Made by a program: the position numbers and the translations under genes | Notes under the pieces: model-generated | The model's input: the letters and a program-made list of their open reading frames with translations, nothing else | The model's database searches: none | What the model was told of the DNA's origin: nothing | NCBI GenBank assembly: GCA_030847615.1 | Contig: JAUMIR010000005.1 | Coordinates: 171,954,596-172,018,595, forward strand | Direction: 5' to 3' | Length of the DNA stretch: 64,000 nucleotides | Source of the DNA: Gambelia wislizenii | Taxonomy: Eukaryota > Chordata > Lepidosauria > Squamata > Crotaphytidae | Shown: piece after piece, positions 55,913 through 64,000 of the stretch | Layout of the letters: every line of letters begins with the position of its first letter | How positions within the stretch are numbered: the first letter of the stretch is position 1

Positions 55913-56239
55913 GGGAGATTTTCAGATGCGATTTTCGGCAGTATATATTCCAAAACAGCTCCGTTGCTCCGTTGCAAGGGAGCAGTTTTGGACGACGCCG
56001 TTCCTCTGCCGAACCCCTCCGTCTCACTTCTGTGACAGAATGGAGGAAGCCGCATCATATTTCACTCATGGACAACAATCATGAATGAAATATGATGTGG
56101 CTTCCTCCATTCTGTCACAGAAGTGACACGGAGGGGTTCGGCAGAGGAACGGCGTCATCCAAAATTGTTCCCCTGCCGCGCGGCAGCAACGGAGCTGTTT
56201 TGGAATATATACTGCTGAAAAGTGCGTCTGAAAATCTCC
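55913..56239. mobile_element. Foldback element FB8 (327 bp)
   Basis: Ends GGGAGATTTTCAGATGCG and reverse complement GGAGATTTTCAGACGC, with TA flanks at 55911-55912 and 56240-56241 (the wider CTAGG also repeats). The arms pair over most of their length, including AGTATATATTCCAAAACAGC and GAATGGAGGAAGCC. Centre: TTTCACTCATGGACAACAAT and CATGAATGAAA. The left arm has a deletion/change near 55970 where CTCCGTTGC is repeated while the right arm has GCCGCGCGGCAG. Confidence 0.92.
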
Positions 56240-56653
56240 TAGGTGTGTTTATATTGGCCAGTTTCAGTTTCTCTCAATTTCGTCTTTTTCAGTTTTTGAG
56301 TTCATTCCACCCTATTTGTGTATCAATTTGTGATTTTTGGTGGAGGGACAAATATACACAGATATTTGTATGCATTTTCACATGCATTTCTCATAATACT
56401 GTATATATGTTTTTGTATGTAGTCTTGCCCAATATACTTCCCTCCCTCACCGATATCTTATAATATAGTGTTATTTTGTACATTTATTTCACCAACACCA
56501 TGGATAATGGGGAAAAAATCATCCTCCCAAACCTCCAGCATTATACTGAGATTTTGGGTATAGGGTGAGTATTGATTAGGATGGTGAAAACTGCATTTCT
56601 CCATCTTTCATTTTTGTAAGGCATCTTGAAACCCAGGGCTAAGTCTCTCTCTC

Positions 56654-56691
<38 letters not shown>

Positions 56692-57173
56692 GCACACAGA
56701 GAGAGAGAGAGAACACACACACACACACACATATATTGCATCCTCCCTACCTCAGACCATGTTGTCTCAACATCTGGAGCATGGCTGAGATGTCTAGGAT
56801 TCCCACTAGTATTTTGGCAGGTTAGTTTGAAGCTCCTGAAATTTTCAGGCAACCATTTATTGTTGAAAACAGTTAGGGTGGTTGTAACAGGATGGCAGAC
56901 ATTCCATACCCAAAGAGTCATAGAAATGAGGGAATTATTCAGTACTTAGGGACCACAGAAGTGTTTGGGTTGCCATCTGTGATGTATCTCCTGGAAGGTC
57001 ATTTTATACATGCATGCTATTTAATGAAGTGCCATAGAATATTGTTGCTGATCACTACAACAAATTGCCAAAACAAGTTGCACACTTGTTCCAATAGTTC
57101 AGCATTCGAAAGTGAATAAATGTTTGTTCTGACCTTGGTTGGTTGCTTTATGTTAAAAACTGAAATTCTTCAA
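56240..57173. other. Intron stretch with composite microsatellite
   Basis: Apart from the simple tract listed separately nothing is recognised. Confidence 0.4.
56655..56737. repeat. Composite (TA)n-(CA)n-(GA)n-(CA)n microsatellite
   Basis: About sixteen TA units, ACACGCACACA, a GA run, then nine or so CA units. Confidence 0.95.
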
Positions 57174-57383
57174 GGCTGCCATAATAATGCAGTTTGACAC
57201 CACTTTAACTGCCATGGCTGAATGCTATCGAATCCTGGGATTTGTAGTTTTGTGAGATATTTAGCCTTCTCTATCTGAGAGTTCTAGTGCCACAACAAAC
57301 TACAGATTCAGGATTCCATAAGATGGAGCCATGATAGTTAAAGTGGTGTCAAACTGCATTATTTTTTCAGTGTGTCAGCAGCC
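57174..57383. mobile_element. hAT-like MITE, foldback type, copy 2
   Basis: Arms AATGCAGTTTGACACCACTT with AACTGCCATGGCT, and the mirror AGCCATGATAGTTAAAGTGG with TCAAACTGCATTATTT. The inner blocks match copy 1 (GGGATTTGTAGTTTTGTGAG, AGATATTTAGCCTTCT). The left end has lost the TGACACACTGAA-type block that the right end retains. Confidence 0.8.
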
Positions 57384-57999
57384 CTAATTCCTTGGAAAAT
57401 GCAGTGGGGAAATCTATTATACAGTTGGAATAAACTCCTTAGACACTGATTCTTAGTACTATGAAACATTTCCTTCCTAAGAACTTTGTGTGTTGCCCCT
57501 GTGCCATTTTGAGTAGAAGCTTCCCTTTGAAAGAACCATGCTGCACATTTTAGCAATATCAACTTTCAGCAAGATCAGCTATTACAATAATGACAAATGT
57601 GTGGTGGACGCAACACATTTGTCAAATGTTGAGTGCTGTGATGTGAATGTGCAACATGGTTGCCCCAAAGGGAAGTTTCCAATCTGATGGCTAGAGTGAC
57701 TGCTCTTGTGGAGACAACCTAACATCTTGTATTCTTATATACCAGACAGCACACTGATTTCAGTGCCTTTTTTGGAACCCTTCACAATACTTTAGGAGCT
57801 CAAACAAGGAGTTAATTCCAAGCCTCCTGTGTAACAACGTAGAATATGTTATATAGCAATGTAGGATTACAAAAGGTCTGTTTAATCCGTACGTGGTTTT
57901 CAATGTCAATCAAAGTATTGTTATGAAGGAAGGGAGTCAGGAGCTTATCAGACACACTAAATATGGCATTATGAGGACGCAAGGATATTGCTAAAGGGC
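57384..57999. other. Intron stretch, nothing recognised
   Basis: No recognised element or gene. Confidence 0.4.
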
Positions 58000-58640
58000 T
58001 TACTTTTCAGATGACGTTGTGTTTGTCCCATGCTGCTTCCATTCTGTCCATGTACCTTTTTATTGATGGCTTAAGCCTTCAATAGATCTGCCATTCTGTT
58101 TCTGTAATGGAATGACGGGCATGTGAAAAAGTGCCCGTTATGCTTGCGTGATGCCAGCATTAGTGGGAAGTCTGTGTGCCAGAACACTTCCAGATGCCTC
58201 CCTTAAGCCCTCTGTTAAGCTTAATAAGCCTCCACTGCCACCCTTAGTGAACCATTCTGCCATTTCCCTCGTGCCCCAGATCGCCCCCAGATCATCACCT
58301 GGGTCACCCCCATCTCTGCCCAATCACCCCATCTCTGCCTGATCACCCCATTTGCCACCCGATCGTCCCACCATCTCTGCCCAATTGCCCCCATCTCCAC
58401 CTAGATCACCCCCCATCGCTGCACAATTATCTCCACATCTCTGCCCAATCCCCCCCATCGCTGCCTGGATCACCCCGAATTCCCCCCTACTCCCCCCCCC
58501 AGATCACCCCCAGCCTGGACTGCCTTTAAAAATTTCACAGCACTCCTCTTCTCATGAGAGCAGCTGGGATTACAATCCAGGAAGTGAAAGGAGCTCTGAG
58601 AGCTCCGTTCACTTCTGGGCAGCCATGAAGACACAAAAAA
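58000..58640 (+). mobile_element. Unclassified inverted-repeat element U, copy 2
   Basis: Collinear with the reverse complement of 9236-9760: TTTTCAGATGACG near 58005, GATGGCTTAAGCC hairpin near 58065, CCATTCTGTTTCTGTAATGG hairpin near 58090, GTGCCCGTTATGC, then AAATTTCACAGC, CTTCTCATGAGAGCAGC and TGGGATT near 58530-58570. A CCCC-rich minisatellite that copy 1 lacks fills the middle. The last part has the palindrome GGAGCTCTGAGAGCTCC. Confidence 0.55.
58262..58510. repeat. Minisatellite of about 20-30-bp units
   Basis: Units contain GATCACCCC and CATCTCTGCC or CATCGCTGCC with CCAAT or CTGG. It makes Pro/Ile-rich frames with no gene content. Confidence 0.88.
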
Positions 58641-59085
58641 GGTTGATCTGAAACTTTTAGTTATTATTCCATGAAATAATCAATGGATTTGACATAATGT
58701 TGACTTATCTGCAAACAGTTTATTCTGCAGGTGTTTACTGGCTGGGACAGCTCATAGGATTGAGGCCTGACCACACTACCTTTTCTGACCTGCTTGTCTC
58801 ATGGTGGTGGTATCAAAGCATCTACACCAGACTTCCCCTTATTTACTGCTTAAAAAAACAGACAACACAGGGATTCTCATACCAAGTAAAGAATAATTTT
58901 AACAATGTCCTTCCCACTCTGAGAAGGTCTTTGAAAGCTACATCATATTTAAATACTATTCACAGTTCAAGTCTTATTTTGCATAAAATTTGCTTCTGGT
59001 ATTTTCACACAGAAGATGCAGATTCCTGTACAGAAAAGACTGGCTGTCATCTTGTTCAGTATTTTACAATGGTGTAAGCTGGATT
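58641..59085. other. Intron stretch; W-like words near 58965-59040
   Basis: TTGCATAAAATTTGC and ACAGAAGATGCAG resemble the degenerate repeat W. No gene. Confidence 0.35.
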
Positions 59086-59640
59086 TACATTACACATCAT
59101 AAATTTTGGAATTCATCTGCAACAACCTAAAGTGCTCCCCAAAACCTGCCTTAGAAACCAGGCAGCCACACCAATATAAGGATTTATGAAGTGCTAGCGA
59201 GTGAGTGAAGAAGTATCCAGCCAACTTTTGGCAGTGAGGTGCTTTGCAACAGACAGATGTGTGGACCCATGTGTGTCAGCTGCCTCTCACAAAGTTCCTG
59301 GCATTTGACCATAGAATTGCACGGGAGGACATAGAAATGCCTTGAGAGAACATAGGTATTCTTTTCTATCTGGATAAGTAAAAGTGTGAATACAACTTCC
59401 ACTAGGGGGAGCGAGGACACCAGACAGGACCTAACGGGGCTCTGTGGGACCCTGTCGTCCGTGAGCAGCAAAGGGGTGTCTGAGAAGTTCCTACTGCTGG
59501 GAGAGGGCTGAATGCTTCTTCACTCACTGCCCCCACTCCTCCACATATTGTAAATCTTTATGGTACATGGTTCCTAAGGCAGGTTTTGGGGGAAGCCTCA
59601 AGAGATGTAGCTACAGTGATGGAACATCATCATTGTAGTT
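59086..59640. mobile_element. Large interrupted foldback element
   Basis: Left-arm blocks CCCCAAAACCTGCCTTAGA (59137-59155) and GTGAGTGAAGAAGTATCCAG (59201-59220) are mirrored at 59575-59592 and 59504-59525 (CTAAGGCAGGTTTTGGGG; CTGAATGCTTCTTCACTCAC). Arm pairing is broken by insertions. The centre includes the 96-bp segment shared with 55112-55207 and a G+C-rich block (59400-59480). No coding capacity. Confidence 0.65.
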
Positions 59641-60575
59641 GCATCTGCTGATGCAGAATCTCAACCACTGTTTTCTGAACTAAAAAAAAATATGTAAATT
59701 TTTCAGAGAGTTATGTCCTGAACATTCTCATCAGTTCAGCATTCTCCTGATCGGTGTTTCCTGGCAACGTCAAACCTGTTTTTAAACCATATAAAAATAT
59801 TTTAAAATATTGTTTCCAGTCCTATAGATGAGTGCCAGACTGAATTGAAGAGGCTATAAGATGAGATACCATGCTTTCGGACCACCGCCCCCACTTTGAC
59901 AGTTTCTAGAGATGCTGGATTTCCACCATTCCCAGGCAACAATATTATTCTGGATTTTGTAGCCCATGTTGGGGAAAAATTCTAGACTGGAGACAGGGAA
60001 ATTTAAAAGGACCAAAAGAGAACTTTTGATGGAGCCAGTAGCAAAATGTGCTTCCTTAAATTCAAAAGAGACAATCTCCATCAATTCTATGTAAGCCCCA
60101 TGACCAGGCCCAATAGTTATCAACATATTAATTAACAATAACTCACCAAATTAAACTATTTCAATGATTACTGTTTACGCTAATGAATTAGTTTTCGAAT
60201 TTCTAGCAATTAACATTATTGAATTACTTTTCAAACCAAATGTTCCAAGCTGTGGTCTACCTTATGTAATACTATGCTCTTACACCTTTTAGGTATGATG
60301 CCAAAAAGGTTTCTAGAAAATGATTAAGTTAAGATGAAACTGTGATGAGGTGTGGAATGTCTTCCTAGTTAAATCTGGCCTGATCATTTCTACCAGTTAA
60401 TGCAACAGATGCTATATAAGCCAGTTACTGGAAAATAAGAAGATAGAATAATGTATTTACCATTAGTGCCTTGTAAACACATACTTAAAATCCTCCCTTA
60501 AAAAATGTCTGGTCTTCACAACCTGTGACCATCCAAGAAAAACGCAACCCATCAGCATGATACATACTATGGGCT

Positions 60576-60582
<7 letters not shown>
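59641..60582. other. Intron stretch; old hAT-like fragment near 59875-60000
   Basis: CTGGATTTTGTAGCCCATG and a weak mirror near 59895 are the only repeat-like words. No gene. Confidence 0.4.
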
Positions 60583-60612
<30 letters not shown>

Positions 60613-60711
60613 CTTTTCTTTGCAAACGAAGATTCAGGAAGGACTCATCCTGCGCTTTCTGCAAGTGCGCTGATGTCTAAAAAGGCCAATCCGAGATAAA
60701 CAAGTCCGGTT
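60583..60711 (-). repeat. Three-copy box P with (CT)n end, copy 3
   Basis: A (CT)n tract (60583-60610) is followed by GGCTTTTCTTTGCAAACGAA, GATTCAGGAAGGACTCATCC, GCGCTTTCTGCAAGTGCGCT and AAAAAGGCCAATCCGAGATA. It is the reverse complement of 13217-13328 across its whole length. Confidence 0.78.
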
Positions 60712-61721
60712 GCAGAAAGCACAGCAGAAGGTCTCCTTACACTTGTATTAACCCCTCCCAGAAAAATCGGCTCCCAAACAGTAAAAATAGGATGCCTATA
60801 TTATAGTAAAAGGGGGGAGAAAAAGAGATTTACACATTTTAAAACTTGCTTTTTAATGCATTTTTTTTTTTTAAATCAGTGGTGTTTTAAGTGCTGGCAT
60901 TTTGTGTTTTGCTATGCTGCTGGTCTCTTGAACTCTATACATTTGCCTGCCCTTACTGAGAAGTGGCTCGCGGGTAGTTTTTGAACTATGGAAACTGCCT
61001 TGTGAGCTGCAGTCCTTGTAAACTTATGTACCAGCTGTTTGTAGAGTGTGTTCTGTAAATGTGAGCTACAGTCATTTATTCATTTATTCTATTTGATAGG
61101 TCAAGATACTTGTTAGCTACTGCTAGTATTAGTAGAGAGCAAAATAAAGCTGTATGCTGGTTTTCCCTGAAGGTCTTCAAAGAACTTGCTTTCAGAGCAA
61201 AGGAAATTTGCTTCTACTTGCACATGAACAAGGCACATCTTAAGGAATGATTCTGCAGGTTTCATTCTCCTAATTATCACCTTTCTTTCATCTGATAATG
61301 CAAGACACCATGTTCAATACCTTTTCAAATGCATAATGCACGACTTCTCATCCTTAATGGAACTTTTTCAGTTCCATAGGTTGTAAGGTACTCTAATTTG
61401 ACATCATTGTTGTGCCATGAGCAGTTTAAAGAAATAATGTTTTATGTATATGAAGCACTTATATATAATTCTGTTAATACATCATTCCCCCCCCCCCATT
61501 TTACCTTGTTCTCAGCCTAAGTTAAAAAAGAAATCAGTGTTGTGTCCACACCATTGTTATTTATGGGCTTTAATTTTTGGTTTGTTAGTAGTTGGGAGCA
61601 ACAACACTTAAAAAGTGTTGCAGAGGTTAGTTATTAAGCATCATTGTCCATGAAATACACACATAGCAATCAGAGAAGCACAGAACACTTACTGGAATAT
61701 TCTAGTTGCTAATGAAATGCA
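60712..61721. other. Intron stretch, nothing recognised
   Basis: T- and C-runs only (60862-60872, 61487-61498). Confidence 0.4.
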
Positions 61722-61739
61722 GGGCCCTTTCATACTATG

Positions 61740-62020
61740 CCAGTGGTTCTTAACCTGTGTTCCAAGGACCACCAGGGGACCACAATGTCCTCAGAGGGGG
61801 TCCACAAAGGTTTCAAGGCTGCTCAGCCCATGTAACGGGAGCTAAGGCAAAGAGTGGCTTGCTTGGCCTGCATGTGCTTTGCTCTTCAATCTGTTCCAGC
61901 CACAAACTTGCAGGAAGAAGCAAGAGAAAAGTCTTCATCCCCTCTAATGCCTCTGAGGGAAGGATTAATGGATGGTGTAATGATATTATTATTATTATTA
62001 GGTATTATTATTATTATTAG

Positions 62021-62052
<32 letters not shown>

Positions 62053-62144
62053 TTAAATCTTGAGTAAAGTCTTGGGGGGGGGGTCCACAGCAACAAAAGA
62101 TATTTAAGTGGGATCCCTGGTAAAGAGAAGATTAAGAGACTTTG
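61740..62144 (+). mobile_element. hAT (Charlie-like) MITE nested in copy 3
   Basis: The left end CCAGTGGTTCTTAACCTGTG is the typical end of a hAT-type non-autonomous element in amniotes. The right end AGAAGATTAAGAGAC is a decayed mirror. The interior has GGGGTCCACAAAGG and GGGGGTCCACAGC words. An 8-bp duplication is not recognisable. Confidence 0.65.
61980..62054. repeat. (ATT)n microsatellite
   Basis: ATT units interrupted twice by AGGT at about 62000 and 62021. Confidence 0.95.
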
Positions 62145-62322
62145 CACTTTACAATTAAAACACCTATGGAATCCTGGGATTTGGAATTTAAGGAGGGGCA
62201 TTTAGAATTTTCAGTCAGAGAGCTCTAGTGCCTCACTAAACTACAAATCATTGGATTCGATAGAATACAGCCATGGCAGTTAAAGTGGAATCATGGTGTC
62301 ATAACAGTGTAGTATAAAAGGC

Positions 62323-63102
62323 ACACAAAGAAGTAGGCGTTGCTGCTTCTTCATTAAATATCATAAATGTCCATGCACACAATGGTAGTTGAAACAATAC
62401 ACATTTACAGTGTTAAAACTTGTAAAATATTGTCATGAGAATTTCCAGATTTGTCTAGAGAATGCAACTGGCTTTTGTTTCTTTTCACAGTATCCTTCTA
62501 TTACTTTCTGGATAGCTAAGTTGAAGTTCATTTAGAGTAGTCCCTACATTCTGGACTAAAACCCAGAGTGGTTTAGTCATCCAGTAACATGGAAACCACT
62601 AACAGTATCTAACACTATAGTTGACATTAATATAAGATATAACCACAGGACATACTGATTACAATTTAACTAAGGATAAATTCACTTTTGTTGTGGTTTA
62701 TGTGTAATGTTCAATTATTGTAAAAGTCTCAGGGATGTGGCATCACTAGATGTGAGGGGAGAACTATCAGATGATTCAGGTGCTGCCTTGTACATGTACT
62801 TTGTGCTCTGTTGTCAGCGGTGAGGCAACAGGGATGGGAAGAGATTTTTTTGTGTGTGTCACAGGTAGGGAAGGTAGCTCTCTGTCAGTCTTGCTTTCTT
62901 CCATATTTTCATTTGAGTAAATTCTGATTTTAAAAAAAACAATTGAAATGAAAGTCTCAATCACTACTGGTGATGGGCAAATCTGTTAGTATCACTTGCT
63001 CCCATGTTATTTCTTTGAAAATTCTGATTACAAAATGAACTGAAAAGAAATCCCTACTCTGCCCTAACTACATGCTAATAGCTTGTAGCATTCAGGTTTT
63101 AA
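62323..63102. other. Intron stretch, nothing recognised
   Basis: No recognised element or gene. Confidence 0.4.
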
Positions 63103-63338
63103 GTTGTTGTTGTTGTTGTGTGCCATCAAGTCATGTTTTACTTATGGTGATGCTAAGACAAACCTATCACAGGGTTTTCTTGGCAAGATTTATTCAGAGG
63201 GGGCTTGCCTTTGCCTCCCTCTGGGGTTAAGAGAGTGTGCCTTGTCCAAGGTTACCCACTACAGCCGAGCAGGGATTTGGACCCTGGTCTCCAGAGTCAT
63301 AGTCCAATGCTCAAACAACTACACCACTCTTACTCTCT
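63103..63338 (-). mobile_element. Sauria-type SINE, complete, minus strand
   Basis: Plus-strand order is tail to head: (TTG)n, GTGTGCCATCAAGTCATG (Bov-B-type tail), GGTTTTCTTGGCAAGATTTA, GGGGGCTTGCCTTTGCCTCC, AAGGTTACCCAC, then the head with B-box complement GGATTTGGACCCTGG (about 63272-63286) and CAACTACACCA at the A box. The reading frames across it are not genes. Confidence 0.92.
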
Positions 63339-64000
63339 TACTACTATTCTTTCATTTACTTTGAATAATGGGGGTGTAAAAATGCTTTAAAATGATAATT
63401 GATTTCAAAAAGGGCCTTCGAGCTAACTTCTAAAAATTTACTTTCCTAGCTCTCAAAATCTTCACAAATGTTTTTGGGATTAAACCCCATCAAATTCAAT
63501 GTGACTGACTTCCAAATATAAGACAGACTGCATGAATTCATAAGAGGAACTTCTGTGTATAGGTATTCCAGGACACATTTCTCACTAGAATGAAAATGGT
63601 GAATATTGTAGAAAGATAAATCTTTCCTTTCTTGTTACCAGGATCACTTTCCCTAAATACTTTTTAATGTCATTTCGTTTCCATTTTCTTACATTACCCA
63701 TAAACATTGGTCATGCAGGTTTTGCATTTGTAAGTAAGCATTAGCATGATTTGCTGTCTCTTTCCAAGAAGAAATTGAACACATTTCATGTTCATTAATG
63801 CTACATTTCCATTTGCTTACACTGCTGATATAGATTTCATCACTGAGATTCTAGTACATGACTTGATGCTAGTAAAATACTAATACATAATTTACAACAT
63901 TCTTATATAAGAGTCCAGCTATATCACTGGTATTAAACCTAAATAGTTTTTACTATGGAACCAATAAATCAAATTGAGGAGAGAAGAAAGCTGTTTCTCA
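63339..64000. other. Intron to the window end, nothing recognised
   Basis: AT-rich, no exon or repeat is recognised. The GRM8 terminal exon is not reached. Confidence 0.45.

Larger units (their letters stand above)
61722..62322. mobile_element. hAT-like foldback MITE, copy 3, with nested element
   Basis: The outer ends GGGCCCTTTCATACTATG and reverse complement GCCTTTTATACTACACTG pair imperfectly. The right part (62145-62322) has the AATCCTGGGATTTGGAAT, AAACTACAAATCATTGG and ATGGCAGTTAAAGTGG blocks of copies 1 and 2. A second element fills 61740-62144. Confidence 0.65.

Noticed and set aside
58148..58651. Proline-rich coding region
   Set aside because: Translation of the GATCACCCC/CATCTCTGCC minisatellite within element U.
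1..64000. CRISPR arrays, operons, tRNA genes, ribosome-binding sites
   Set aside because: The window is vertebrate intron DNA; the tRNA-like boxes belong to SINEs and no regular spacer-repeat array is present.

Overview
This window is vertebrate nuclear DNA, almost certainly from a squamate reptile (lizard). The SINEs have tRNA-derived or 5S rRNA-derived heads and Bov-B-type 3' tails (Sauria and 5S-Sauria types), and a Bov-B LINE relic, CR1 and L2-like LINEs and many short inverted-repeat DNA transposons are present. This combination is typical of squamates; an iguanian is possible but is only inferred.

Only one host coding segment can be supported: a single 936-bp exon at 18131-19066 (+) that encodes the cysteine-rich linker and transmembrane helices 1-6 of a group III metabotropic glutamate receptor. 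The residues fit GRM8 best. The exon has a canonical acceptor and donor and stays open in one phase. No upstream exon and no terminal exon (TM7 and C-tail) was found, so 1-18130 and 19067-64000 read as the flanking introns of GRM8. No tRNA or rRNA gene, CRISPR array or prokaryotic-style operon is seen.

The introns carry a dense, layered record of mobile elements. Left intron: a 5'-truncated CR1 (1657-2945), a solo LTR inserted in a Sauria SINE (4673-5387), a MITE with TACCGTATAT ends (5627-6305), LINE 3' ends, foldback elements at 10968 and 12671, and a GC-rich inverted-repeat element with a nested CR1 (16255-17214). Right intron: a sister of that GC-rich element (24074), a 5S-derived SINE (26398), a Bov-B relic with a foldback in its RT active-site region (31400-32660), an RTE-like LINE (33825-34600), Tigger-like MITEs, an L2 3' end (48083), an inverted sister of the GC-rich element (50462), a possible LTR-retrotransposon remnant (52490-53366), hAT-like MITEs and more SINEs.

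The most striking signal is a family of about 330-bp foldback elements that are almost entirely inverted repeat. Four copies are full length (327-331 bp), one is shorter, and three are partial. The copy at 12671-13001 is a nearly perfect 331-bp palindrome with one visible arm mismatch, next to a short loop. Copies share a central stem-loop and a smaller hairpin inside each arm, but the arms differ between copies. Transcribed as part of the GRM8 pre-mRNA, such copies would form long double-stranded hairpins. I do not recognise this family by name.
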